Assembly (NCBI RefSeq): GCF_001682385.1
Contig: NZ_CP016210.1
Span: forward strand, 4,216,001-4,280,000
Source of the DNA: Azoarcus olearius
GTDB lineage: Bacteria; Pseudomonadota; Gammaproteobacteria; Burkholderiales; Rhodocyclaceae
Direction of reading: 5' to 3'
Length of the DNA stretch: 64,000 nt
Shown here: one piece after another, positions 9,130 to 18,513 of the stretch
Position numbering within the stretch: position 1 is the stretch's first letter
Layout: every line of letters starts with the position of its first letter
Translations under genes and position numbers: made by a program
Notes under the pieces: model-generated
Seen by the model: only the letters and a program-made list of their open reading frames with translations
What the model was told of the DNA's origin: nothing
Databases searched by the model: none

Positions 9130-10527
9130 ATGTCCTCCGCCGGTCATTTCTCGCACGAAACCATCGAATCCGACTGGTTGAAGCTGTTCGACGCCGTTTC
9201 CCCCTCGCTGCGCGAAGCGGTCCGCGACGTCGTGCTCGAACATCGCGCGGCGATGGCGGACGCCTTCTACGCCCGCATGATGGCCGACGGCGACGCCCGG
9301 CCGTTTCTTTCCCACGAAGCGGTGCACCAGCGCCTGCGGTTCTCGATGCAGCGCTGGATGGAAACCCTGTTCTCGTGCGCGGACCACGCCGCCTTCGCCG
9401 CCGCGATGGCGCTCCAGCGCCATGTCGGCGAAGTGCATTCGCGCGTCGATCTGCCGGTGAACCTCGTCGCGCGCGGCGCCCGCGTGCTGAAGGGCGAGAT
9501 CGCCGCCCGGCTGCCGGCGAGCGGGCTCGACCGCGCCGCGCTGGTGCAGGCGGTGCTGTACGTGGACAACCTGATCGACCTCGCCTTCGAGGTCATGAGT
9601 TCGGCCTATGTCGCCTCGCATGAACGCGCCACGCGCATCGACGAGGCCTACCGGGTGTTCTCCTACGGCCAGAACATGTCGCTGGAACGCGAACGCCAGC
9701 GCGCCTCGCTGCTCGACTGGGAGAACCGCTTCCTGCAGGCGATGATGGCCGGCCAGAGCGGCGACGAACTGCCGCTGATCAGCGATTCCGCATTCGGCCT
9801 GTGGCTGCAACACAAGGCGGTGGCGGTGTTCGAGGGCTCGGCCGAGCTGCCGTCGATACGCGAAGGCATGCGCCGGCTCGACCGCGATCTGATCCCGCTG
9901 TGCCGGCAGCAGATGGAAAGCCTGGACGAGCGCGGCGAGAGCCGGCGGCTGATCAAGGCGGTGCAGTCCGAACTCGGCCAGCTCAAGTTCCTGATCGGCG
10001 CGATGTTCGAACGCTTCGTCGATCTGGAGTCGGGCAAGGACGCGCTCACCCAGCTGCTCAACCGCCGCTTCCTGCCGGCGATCCTGACGCGCGAGACCGA
10101 GATTGCGCGCAACCAGCACAAGTCCTTCGCACTGCTGCTGGTCGATGTCGACCACTTCAAGCAGATCAACGACGTCCACGGTCACGACGCCGGCGACCGC
10201 GTGCTGCAGCAGATCGCCAGCCTGTTGCTCAACACCGTGCGTTCGGGCGACTTCGTGTTCCGCTACGGTGGCGAGGAGTTCCTCGTGCTGCTGGTCGAGG
10301 TGGACCGCCAGCACGCGGCCCGCGTCGCCGAGAAGATCCGCCAGCGGGTGCAGCAGGAAACCTTCCTGCTGCCCGACAGCCGGCAGCTTCAGGTCACCGC
10401 CAGCGTCGGCGTGGCGCTGCACGACGGCCACCCGGACTACCAGCGCCTGATCAACCAGGCCGACGACGCGCTCTACCGCGCCAAGACCGGCGGCCGCAAC
10501 CGCTGCGAGTTCGCCACGGACGCCTGA
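9130..10527 (+). CDS. dosC: Globin-coupled diguanylate cyclase (DosC-like)
   Basis: 465 residues; parallels E. coli DosC (YddV). The N-terminal sensor globin (about 1-160) keeps the haem-proximal histidine in the helix HVGEVHSRVDLPV (H103 from this start). A middle helical domain (about 170-290) follows, and a C-terminal GGDEF domain has an intact GGEEF active site and an upstream RSGD inhibitory I-site. It should make c-di-GMP under control of O2 (or NO/CO) bound to haem. An ATG at 9100 is also in frame, but it lies inside a -10-like CACAATGC, so 9130 is preferred. The GNAT gene follows after 3 bases. Confidence 0.88.
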   Translation: MSSAGHFSHETIESDWLKLFDAVSPSLREAVRDVVLEHRAAMADAFYARMMADGDARPFLSHEAVHQRLRFSMQRWMETLFSCADHAAFAAAMALQRHVGEVHSRVDLPVNLVARGARVLKGEIAARLPASGLDRAALVQAVLYVDNLIDLAFEVMSSAYVASHERATRIDEAYRVFSYGQNMSLERERQRASLLDWENRFLQAMMAGQSGDELPLISDSAFGLWLQHKAVAVFEGSAELPSIREGMRRLDRDLIPLCRQQMESLDERGESRRLIKAVQSELGQLKFLIGAMFERFVDLESGKDALTQLLNRRFLPAILTRETEIARNQHKSFALLLVDVDHFKQINDVHGHDAGDRVLQQIASLLLNTVRSGDFVFRYGGEEFLVLLVEVDRQHAARVAEKIRQRVQQETFLLPDSRQLQVTASVGVALHDGHPDYQRLINQADDALYRAKTGGRNRCEFATDA

Positions 10528-10530
10528 ACA

Positions 10531-11022
10531 ATGCCCACCCCATCCATCCGCATTGAAGCACTGCGCCTTGACGACCCCGGCCACGCCGACGCCTTCCTGG
10601 CGCTGCTCGATCACTACGCGTGCGACCCGATGGGCGGCGGCAAGCCGCTCGCCGCGCAGCCTCGCGCCCAACTGGTCGACCGTCTGCGCGGGCGCCCGGG
10701 CTTCGTCGGTTTCCTCGCTTATGACGGCGCGCGCGCCTGCGGGCTGATCAACTGCTTCGAAGGCTTCTCCACCTTCGCCGCGCAGCCGCTGCTCAATGTG
10801 CACGACATCGTCGTCCACGCCGACTGGCGCGGCCGCGGCGTGGGCCAGGCCCTGCTGGCGGCGGCGGAGGACGCGGCGCGGCAGCGCGGTTGCTGCAAGC
10901 TCACGCTGGAAGTGCTGTCCAACAACCGCACGGCGCTGGCCGCCTACGACCGCGCCGGCTTTCGCCCCTACGTGCTGGACCCCGCCGCCGGTCAGGCGCT
11001 GTTCCTGCAGAAGTGGCTGTAG
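10531..11022 (+). CDS. GNAT-family N-acetyltransferase
   Basis: 163 residues with the GNAT fold. Motif A is visible as VHADWRGRGVGQALL (about 93-107), the acetyl-CoA pyrophosphate loop being RGRGVG. Motif B follows as LEVLSNNRTALAAYDRAGF (about 125-143). An acceptor amine cannot be named. The start is 3 bases after the diguanylate cyclase stop, so the two are co-transcribed; a functional connection is not evident. Confidence 0.82.
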   Translation: MPTPSIRIEALRLDDPGHADAFLALLDHYACDPMGGGKPLAAQPRAQLVDRLRGRPGFVGFLAYDGARACGLINCFEGFSTFAAQPLLNVHDIVVHADWRGRGVGQALLAAAEDAARQRGCCKLTLEVLSNNRTALAAYDRAGFRPYVLDPAAGQALFLQKWL

Positions 11023-11043
11023 CCCACCCTGCGGCAATCCGCG

Positions 11044-11073
11044 GGGACACCCCGCCGGGCATTGCGCTATAAT
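11044..11073 (+). promoter_or_regulatory. Sigma-70-type promoter of ybiT
   Basis: TATAAT at 11068-11073 is a perfect -10. GGGACA at 11044-11049 is a 4/6 match to the -35 at 18-bp spacing. The start codon of the ABC-F gene is 36 bases downstream of the -10. Confidence 0.55.
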
Positions 11074-11109
11074 GCAAGCCATTGTTTTGTCTGAAAAACA
11101 GGATTTCCA

Positions 11110-12735
<1,626 letters not shown>

Positions 12736-12741
12736 ACCCCC

Positions 12742-12767
12742 GGCGGGGCTGCGTCCAGCGCCCCGCC
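12742..12767 (+). terminator. Hairpin after ybiT
   Basis: GGCGGGGC (12742-12749) pairs with GCCCCGCC (12760-12767) around a 10-base loop, 6 bases past the ybiT stop. The following sequence is C/T-rich without a proper T-run, so it is a probable but imperfect terminator. Confidence 0.4.
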
Positions 12768-12905
12768 CCCCTCTTCCCCCGAACGCGCGTGCTGCGCGTC
12801 CGTCTTCGCCGGCCGTTCATCGGCCCCATACCCCGCAAACCCCGCCCCCGCGCTGAAGCAGCGGCGCTGCATCGGCTACAATCGGCCGAAAGCACGGGGC
12901 AGGGC

Positions 12906-13289
12906 ATGATCGGCATATTCCTCATCACGCACGGCACACTGGGCGAGGCCCTCATCCAGTGTGCGTGCCACGTGCTCAATAAAAGACCGGCGCAGATCAT
13001 GCAGCTGGGCGTCACCGCGCAGGACGATCCGCTCGACCTGCTTCCGGTGGCGCGCCGCGTGCTGGCGTTGACGGATTCGGGCGAGGGCGTCGTCGTGCTC
13101 ACGGACATCTTCGGAGCCACCCCGTCCAACGTCGCCGCCAAGCTGATCGAGCCCGGCAGGGTCGAAGTCATCGCAGGGGTCAATCTCCCGATGTTGCTGC
13201 GGGTGCTGACCTACCGCGAGAAGGACATGAACACGCTCGTCCAGCGCGCGGTATCGGGTGGCTGCGACGGGGTCATCCACATCAAATAA
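12906..13289 (+). CDS. PTS EIIA component, mannose family
   Basis: 127-residue EIIA-Man-type protein with the phospho-acceptor histidine in LITHG (H9) and the VVLTDIFGATPSN block (about 61-73) that contributes the second conserved site. It receives phosphate from HPr. No EIIB or EIIC is adjacent, so it is more likely regulatory than a sugar-transport subunit. It lies first in an EIIA-HPr-EI operon, with spacings of 11 and 3 bases. A TACAAT -10-like element sits at 12877-12882. Confidence 0.88.
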   Translation: MIGIFLITHGTLGEALIQCACHVLNKRPAQIMQLGVTAQDDPLDLLPVARRVLALTDSGEGVVVLTDIFGATPSNVAAKLIEPGRVEVIAGVNLPMLLRVLTYREKDMNTLVQRAVSGGCDGVIHIK

Positions 13290-13300
13290 GAGTTACGGCA

Positions 13301-13570
13301 ATGCCAAGAGCGGAAGCGCAAATCGTCAACAAGCTGGGCCTGCACGCGCGCGCATCGGCCAAGCTCACCCAGCTCGCCAGCAGCTTTCCGGCCGAAGTCT
13401 GGCTGGAACGCAACGGCCGCCGGGTCAATGCGAAAAGCATCATGGGGGTGATGATGCTGGCCGCGGCGCGCGGCGCCACGGTCACCGTGGAAACCGCCGG
13501 CTCCGACGCCGACGCGGCCTTGGAGGCGCTGCTGGCGCTGATCGCCGACAAGTTCGGCGAAGGGGAATGA
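13301..13570 (+). CDS. ptsH: Phosphocarrier protein HPr
   Basis: 89 residues. The EI-phosphorylated histidine is H15 in LGLHARA, and the HPr kinase site is S46 in NAKSIMGVMML. Both regulatory positions are intact, so the protein should be a substrate of HPrK/P as well as of EI; hprK is not in this window. The sequence is typical of proteobacterial regulatory HPr. Second gene of the PTS operon. Confidence 0.93.
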   Translation: MPRAEAQIVNKLGLHARASAKLTQLASSFPAEVWLERNGRRVNAKSIMGVMMLAAARGATVTVETAGSDADAALEALLALIADKFGEGE

Positions 13571-13573
13571 GGC

Positions 13574-15304
13574 ATGCCGTTTACGCTGCACGGCCTGCCG
13601 GTGTCGCAGGGCATCGCGATCGGACATGTGCATCTGGTCTCGCATGCGCTGCTCGAGGTCAACCACTACCACGTCGCGCAGCGCCATCTCGCCGATGAAA
13701 CCGCACGCCTGGACGACGCGGTCGCGACCGTCCAGGGCGAGCTGATCGGACTCAAGGCAGCGGCCACCGGCGGCCAGGCGCACAGCGAGGTCGGCGCCTT
13801 CGTCGACCTGCAGCTGATGATGCTGGCCGACCCGATGCTGATCGACGCCGCGCGCGCGCTGATCGAATCGCGCGGCTGCAACGCCGAGTGGGCGCTGGTG
13901 CAGCAGATGGAGCTGGTCGTGGCACAGTTCCGCCAGATCGAGGACCCCTATCTGCGCGAACGTCAGGCCGACGTCGTGCAGGTGGTCGAACGCCTCGTCA
14001 AGGTGCTGCTCGGCCATCCGGGTCACTTGCCGCCTCGCCGGCGCGACGGACTGGGCACCATCGTCGTCGCGCACGACCTGTCGCCCGCCGACACCATCGG
14101 CTTTCGCGACCACAACATCGCCGGCTTCGTCACCGACGTCGGCGGCCCCACCAGCCACACCGCGATCGTCGCGCGCAGCCTCGCCATCCCCGCGGTGGTG
14201 GGCCTGCACCACATCCGCGACCTGGTCGAAGACGACGAACTGCTGATCGTCGACGGCACGCGCGGGGTGATCATCGTCGCGCCCGACGACAGCATCATCG
14301 AGGAATACCGGCTGCGGCGCGCCGAGCTGGAACTCGAACGCTCCAAGCTCAAGCGCCTGCGCGACACCCCGGCCACCACGCTGGATGGCGAGACCATCCA
14401 CCTGCTCGCCAACATCGAAGGGCCGAAGGACGTCGCCCAGGTCAAGGCCTCGAACGCCGACGGCGTGGGGCTGTACCGCACCGAATTCCTCTTCATCGGG
14501 CGCGACACGCTGCCCGACGAAGACGAGCAGTACGAGGCCTACCGCACCGTGCTGAAGGCGGTTCCCGGCAAGCCGGTGACCATCCGCACCTTCGACGTCG
14601 GCGCGGACAAGGCGCTCAACGGCGCCCACTCCCGCTTCGAACCCAATCCGGCGCTCGGCCTGCGCGCGGTGCGCTACTCGCTTGCCGAGCCCAAGATGTT
14701 CCTCACCCAGCTGCGCGCCCTGCTGCGCGCCTCGGTGCACGGCCGGCTGCAGATCATGGTGCCGATGCTCGCCCATGCGCACGAGATCGACCAGACGCTG
14801 ACGCTGATCGACAAGGCCAAGGCCGAGCTGCGCGCCGAGCGCATCAAGTTCGACGAGCAGGTTCCGATCGGCGGCATGATCGAAGTGCCGGCGGCGGCAC
14901 TCGCACTCGGCATGTTCATCCGCCGGCTGTCCTTCCTGTCGATCGGCACCAACGACCTTATCCAGTACACGCTCGCCATCGACCGCTCGGACGAGGCCGT
15001 CGTCCATCTCTACGACCCGCTCCATCCGGCCGTGCTCAAGCTGATCGGCGCCACCATCCAGGCCGGCGCCCGCTACGGCCTGCCGGTGTCGGTGTGCGGC
15101 GAGATGGCGGGCGACCCCGCCTACACCTTGCTGCTGCTGGGCATGGGGCTGCGCAACTTCTCGATGCACCCCGGCCACATCCTCGAGATCAAGCAACAGG
15201 TGCTGCGGGCCGACCTGGGGGAGCTGGCGCCGCGCGTGCAGCGGATCCTGAAGATGGACGAGCAGGCGCGCGTGCGTGAAGCGGTGGAGCGCCTGGCCGG
15301 CTAG
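13574..15304 (+). CDS. ptsI: PTS enzyme I
   Basis: 576 residues; transfers phosphate from PEP to HPr. The phosphohistidine lies in GGPTSHTAIVARS (H195). The PEP-binding barrel has LYRTEFLF (about 298-305), the GxFDVGADK block and, near the end, a VCGEMAGDP motif with the catalytic cysteine. There is no N-terminal GAF domain, so it is the plain EI rather than the nitrogen-type PtsP. It starts 3 bases after HPr. The product would feed the EIIA-Man of the same operon. Confidence 0.93.
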   Translation: MPFTLHGLPVSQGIAIGHVHLVSHALLEVNHYHVAQRHLADETARLDDAVATVQGELIGLKAAATGGQAHSEVGAFVDLQLMMLADPMLIDAARALIESRGCNAEWALVQQMELVVAQFRQIEDPYLRERQADVVQVVERLVKVLLGHPGHLPPRRRDGLGTIVVAHDLSPADTIGFRDHNIAGFVTDVGGPTSHTAIVARSLAIPAVVGLHHIRDLVEDDELLIVDGTRGVIIVAPDDSIIEEYRLRRAELELERSKLKRLRDTPATTLDGETIHLLANIEGPKDVAQVKASNADGVGLYRTEFLFIGRDTLPDEDEQYEAYRTVLKAVPGKPVTIRTFDVGADKALNGAHSRFEPNPALGLRAVRYSLAEPKMFLTQLRALLRASVHGRLQIMVPMLAHAHEIDQTLTLIDKAKAELRAERIKFDEQVPIGGMIEVPAAALALGMFIRRLSFLSIGTNDLIQYTLAIDRSDEAVVHLYDPLHPAVLKLIGATIQAGARYGLPVSVCGEMAGDPAYTLLLLGMGLRNFSMHPGHILEIKQQVLRADLGELAPRVQRILKMDEQARVREAVERLAG

Positions 15305-15311
15305 CACGGCG

Positions 15312-15340
15312 TTGCATCGGCATCGCCGCGCCACTAGAAT
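15312..15340 (+). promoter_or_regulatory. Promoter of tRNA-Gly
   Basis: TTGCAT at 15312-15317, 17-bp spacer, TAGAAT at 15335-15340. Both hexamers are close to sigma-70 consensus, and transcription would begin about 30 bases ahead of the tRNA. Confidence 0.65.
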
Positions 15341-15378
15341 GGCGTCCTTCCTGCGCGGCGGTTCCGCCGCGGCCCCGA

Positions 15379-15453
15379 GCGGGCGTCGTATAACGGCTAT
15401 TACCTCAGCTTCCCAAGCTGATGACGAGGGTTCGACTCCCTTCGCCCGCTCCA
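15379..15453 (+). tRNA. tRNA-Gly (anticodon CCC)
   Basis: A cloverleaf can be drawn: acceptor stem GCGGGCG with CGCCCGC, anticodon stem TCAGC/GCTGA around TTCCCAA (anticodon CCC at 15412-15414), T-arm GAGGG-TTCGACT-CCCTT, and an encoded CCA end at 15451-15453. It is very close to E. coli tRNA-Gly(CCC). It is transcribed from the TTGCAT/TAGAAT promoter just upstream. Confidence 0.95.
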
Positions 15454-15483
15454 CAACGATTACCGCGGTGTGACCCCCTGCTC

Positions 15484-15510
15484 TTTACAGCCACGTCCCG
15501 ACGCTGTAAA
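15484..15510. promoter_or_regulatory. Inverted repeat overlapping a candidate promoter
   Basis: TTTACAGC (15484-15491) and GCTGTAAA (15503-15510) are perfect 8-bp inverted repeats around 11 bases. TTTACA reads as a -35 (5/6), and TAAAAA (15507-15512) lies 17 bp further as a weak -10. The element could be the promoter/operator of the metalloprotease gene or a hairpin behind the tRNA; there is no T-run after it. Confidence 0.35.
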
Positions 15511-15601
15511 AACTATCACTATTGCCGTATGACCTCCCGGACCCCAGCCTGTCCGGAATCCGTGTATGGCAGCCCCACCAACACATCGGCGGAGCCCCAT
15601 G

Positions 15602-16555
15602 ATGCGGCACCCTCTCAAGTCCTGCGGCCAAGTGGCCACGCTCGACACCCGCTTGCGCCTTGCCCTGCTGCGCTTCTGCTACATGCTCACGCTGGCGGCG
15701 CTGGTGTTTGCCGTGAAACCGGTGCGGGCGCACGCCGACCTCGGCCCCAGCCGCATGCCGCAACTGCGGCTGGCCAGCGCCGGATGGGGCAGCACCACGG
15801 TGGACGAACTTCGACTGGTGCTGGACGCGGTCGCGCGCTCGGTGGGGAAGCACTTCCCCGACCGTGAGCCGCCCAGCGTGCAGGTGGTGCCGGGCGAGGG
15901 CAACCCGCTCGCCCTGTACGACCGCGGCGAGGACGGCGCCTACATCATCCAGTTGAGTGCCCGGCACAGCCGCTGGCATCAATTCGTCTATCAGTTTTCC
16001 CACGAACTCTGTCATGTGTACTCGAACTTCGACAGAAAGACCCATACCGTGGGTGCTGTCGACCACCGTAATCAATGGTTCGAGGAAAGCGTGTGCGAAG
16101 CCGTGGCGCTCCACACGCTGAACGCGCTGGCCGCGGAGTGGACCGAACGGCCGCCTTCGCCCCGCTTTGCCGGCTACGGCGACACGCTGCGCGCGCTGTC
16201 GGATTATCTCCAGAACGAACCGCACCGGCGGCTGGGGGATGGAACCGGCCTGGCGGACTGGTTTTCGGCCCACCGTGCGGCGCTTGAATCGGACCCTTAC
16301 CAGCGCGACATGAACGAGGTGGTCGCCAACCGCCTGCTGCGGGTGTTCGAGCACGCCCCCGGCGGCATCGGCGCGATCGGCTTCCTGAACCTGGACGATG
16401 ATGTGCAGGGTCGGAGCTTCGCGGCCTATCTGACGTCGTGGCGCGACAACTGCCCCGAGCAACACCGCGCTACCGTCAGCGAAATCATGGCCCTGTTCAA
16501 CACCGCGCCCGCACCGCTGCTGGCCGCATCCGCCGCGTCGCTGGCCCAGCGCTGA
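15602..16555 (+). CDS. Secreted putative zinc metalloprotease (HELCH)
   Basis: 317 residues. A hydrophobic N-terminal segment (about 21-40) ends near AHA and looks like a signal peptide. The HELCH motif (134-138) is a HExxH zinc site, and the NQWFEES stretch 20-odd residues later (E161/E162) could give the third, gluzincin-type ligand. I do not recognise a named family. GGAG precedes ATG 15599/15602 and either could start. Neighbours (tRNA-Gly, a small secreted protein) do not indicate a substrate. Confidence 0.65.
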   Translation: MRHPLKSCGQVATLDTRLRLALLRFCYMLTLAALVFAVKPVRAHADLGPSRMPQLRLASAGWGSTTVDELRLVLDAVARSVGKHFPDREPPSVQVVPGEGNPLALYDRGEDGAYIIQLSARHSRWHQFVYQFSHELCHVYSNFDRKTHTVGAVDHRNQWFEESVCEAVALHTLNALAAEWTERPPSPRFAGYGDTLRALSDYLQNEPHRRLGDGTGLADWFSAHRAALESDPYQRDMNEVVANRLLRVFEHAPGGIGAIGFLNLDDDVQGRSFAAYLTSWRDNCPEQHRATVSEIMALFNTAPAPLLAASAASLAQR

Positions 16556-16578
16556 TCGCGGCGGATGGGCGCTGCGCC

Positions 16579-16911
16579 TTACCAGGTTTTGCGCTCGTGC
16601 TGCTCGTCGTAGATGCTGTTGCGGGTGTCGCCCATATAGAGCTGATGGAGCCGCCCGCCGGGAATTTCTTCCGGACCGGCGCGCCCCGCCTGCCCCATCT
16701 GACCGGTCATCCGCGCCGCTTCCTGATGCTGGCGGTTGAGGTCATAGACGCTGTAGCGCAATTCGCCCGACAACTCGGTCGTCCGGTTCAAACGCTCGGT
16801 GCGATCCATGCCGTGCATCCCGTCCTGGCCGGCGATCGCCGGCGCGCCGAGGCCAAGCAGCAAACCGGCGGCTGCCAGGGACAGACTTCGCTGAATTAGA
16901 CGTTTCATCAT
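16579..16911 (-). CDS. Small secreted protein of unknown function
   Basis: 110 residues with a clear signal peptide (MMKRLIQRS, then a hydrophobic run ending AIA near residue 27). The mature part of about 80 residues is polar, has no cysteine, and contains a Met/Gly-rich start (GQDGMHGMDR) and a Tyr/Arg-rich C-terminal half. An AGGAGAGCG ribosome binding site decides the start at 16911. It is convergent with the metalloprotease gene. I do not recognise it. Confidence 0.6.
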   Translation of the reverse strand: MMKRLIQRSLSLAAAGLLLGLGAPAIAGQDGMHGMDRTERLNRTTELSGELRYSVYDLNRQHQEAARMTGQMGQAGRAGPEEIPGGRLHQLYMGDTRNSIYDEQHERKTW

Positions 16912-17304
16912 CGCTCTCCTGTAAGGGGTATCGCGACCCGACGCAGAACCGCCGTCGCGCCGCATCACGGGCACTGGGCCGCGGTCTTACAGCAGACCGG
17001 GCTGGCGCGGAACGCACCAGCCTCGCCGCCGCGGCTCCGTCCGGAGCCGCCTCCCGTCCCTGCGACCTTCTCGACCCGTCTCCAACAGCCGCTGCGCAGT
17101 CCGTCCCGCGCCTCAGCGCGGGCTGTCGCAACGGCGCGCCGCGCAATTGCCGACGGCACATATGAAGTGTAGTTCACGCCTCGCGAGAGTCCGCTCAGCC
17201 TTGGCTTTGCCGCCCCGCGTGCGGCGCCTGCACCGGCTTCAATGTTTCCACTCCGCAGCACAGGCGGAAATCGACTTTGCAGCGGCGCGCCGCACCCTAG
17301 GCTG
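16912..17304. other. Non-coding region upstream of the hup promoter
   Basis: About 390 bases without a convincing gene. Two hairpins are present: CGGTCT/AGACCG (16982-16999) and GCGGCTCC/GGAGCCGC (17031-17050). TGTCGCAA at 17124-17131 is identical to the core of a dyad found upstream of the second sigma-54 promoter (24039-24046). A short AT-richer pocket lies near 17150-17175. The region probably holds the activator-binding sites of the hupS promoter. Confidence 0.5.
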
Positions 17305-17334
17305 TAGGTCATAGAAAACATCGCCTTAGGTCAT
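17305..17334 (+). repeat. Direct repeats TAGGTCAT upstream of hupS promoter
   Basis: Two perfect copies of TAGGTCAT at 17305-17312 and 17327-17334, 22 bp apart start to start, which is about two helical turns. They lie just upstream of the sigma-54 -24 element (17345). The spacing suggests a protein-binding site on one DNA face; the protein is unknown. Confidence 0.45.
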
Positions 17335-17344
17335 TCCGACCCGC

Positions 17345-17360
17345 TGGCACGGAACTTGTT
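17345..17360 (+). promoter_or_regulatory. Sigma-54 promoter of hupSLC
   Basis: TGGCACG-GAAC-TTGTT at 17345-17360 matches the -24/-12 consensus (TGGCACG-N4-TTGCW) except for T instead of C in the -12 box. The start codon of hupS is 65 bases downstream of it. Known hup/hox promoters in Ralstonia, Bradyrhizobium and Azorhizobium are sigma-54 dependent and driven by HoxA-type activators, one of which is encoded at 34784-36241. Confidence 0.8.
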
Positions 17361-17424
17361 GTTGTCGCCACCACGCCCGCCGCAACGAAGCGGCGGACCT
17401 ACGAATGCAGGGGGGTACAAAACA

Positions 17425-18513
17425 ATGACCGAAACCTTTTACGACGTACTGCGCCGCCAGGGCATCACGCGGCGCAGCTTCCTGAAATTCTGCAGCCTCA
17501 CCGCCACCTCGCTCGGGCTGGGCTCCGCCGCCGCGCCGCAGATCGCCCACGCGCTCGAAACCAAGCCGCGCACCCCGGTGCTGTGGCTGCACGGGCTGGA
17601 ATGCACCTGCTGCTCGGAATCCTTCATCCGCTCGGCGCATCCGCTGACCAAGGACGTGGTGCTGTCGATGCTGTCGCTCGACTACGACGACACCCTGATG
17701 GCCGCCGCCGGCCACCAGGCCGAGGCGATCCTCGACGAGATCCGCAAGAAGTACAAAGGCAACTACATCCTCGCGGTGGAAGGCAACCCGCCGCTCAACG
17801 AAGATGGCATGTTCGCGATCCAGGGCGGCCGCCCGTTCGTGGAAAAGCTGCGCGAGACCGCCGCCGACTGCAAGGCGATCATCTCCTGGGGTTCCTGTGC
17901 GTCCTGGGGTTGCGTGCAGGCCGCCAAGCCCAACCCGACCCGCGCGACGCCGGTGCACAAGGTCATCACCGACAAGCCCATCGTCAAGGTGCCCGGCTGC
18001 CCGCCGATCGCCGAGGTGATGACCGCGGTGGTCACCTACATGCTGACCTTCGACAAGCTGCCCGAACTGGACCGCATGGGCCGGCCGAAGATGTTCTACG
18101 GCCAGCGCATCCACGACAAATGCTACCGCCGCCCGCACTTCGACGCCGGCCAGTTCGCCGAAGCCTGGGACGACGAGGGGTCGCGCAAGGGCTACTGCCT
18201 GTACAAGATGGGCTGCAAGGGCCCCACCACCTATAACGCCTGCTCCACCGTGCGCTGGAACGAAGGCGTGTCCTGGCCGGTGCAGTCCGGCCACGGCTGC
18301 ATCGGCTGCTCGGAAGACGGCTTCTGGGACAAGGGCAGCTTCTACGACCGCGTCACCGACATCAAACAATTCGGCATCGAAGCCAACGCCGACAAGGTCG
18401 GCGCCACCGCCGCCGGCGTGGTCGGCGCGAGCGTGGCCGCGCATGCTGCGGTCACCGCGCTGGCACGCGCGCGCAGCAAGACCGGCATCGACGTGAAGCA
18501 AGGGGAAGAATGA
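17425..18513 (+). CDS. hupS: Uptake [NiFe]-hydrogenase small subunit, O2-tolerant type
   Basis: 362-residue precursor. A Tat signal (RRSFLK, 16-21) is followed by a cleavage site after AHA (residue 43). Iron-sulfur ligands: C60, C63, C158 and C192 for the proximal cluster plus two extra cysteines, C62 (CTCC) and C163 (WGC). These align with C19 and C120 of Ralstonia HoxK once the 43-residue leader is removed. This six-Cys set builds the [4Fe-3S] proximal cluster of oxygen-tolerant membrane-bound hydrogenases. The medial and distal cluster cysteines are present too. A C-terminal helix (about 325-346) anchors it in the membrane. CAGGGGGG precedes the ATG, and the stop overlaps hupL by 4 bases. 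Confidence 0.96.
   Translation: MTETFYDVLRRQGITRRSFLKFCSLTATSLGLGSAAAPQIAHALETKPRTPVLWLHGLECTCCSESFIRSAHPLTKDVVLSMLSLDYDDTLMAAAGHQAEAILDEIRKKYKGNYILAVEGNPPLNEDGMFAIQGGRPFVEKLRETAADCKAIISWGSCASWGCVQAAKPNPTRATPVHKVITDKPIVKVPGCPPIAEVMTAVVTYMLTFDKLPELDRMGRPKMFYGQRIHDKCYRRPHFDAGQFAEAWDDEGSRKGYCLYKMGCKGPTTYNACSTVRWNEGVSWPVQSGHGCIGCSEDGFWDKGSFYDRVTDIKQFGIEANADKVGATAAGVVGASVAAHAAVTALARARSKTGIDVKQGEE

Noticed and set aside
16965-17321. A 118-codon minus-strand frame in the gap before hupS
   Set aside because: No ribosome binding site, atypical composition and no recognisable features; the region is better explained as regulatory DNA.
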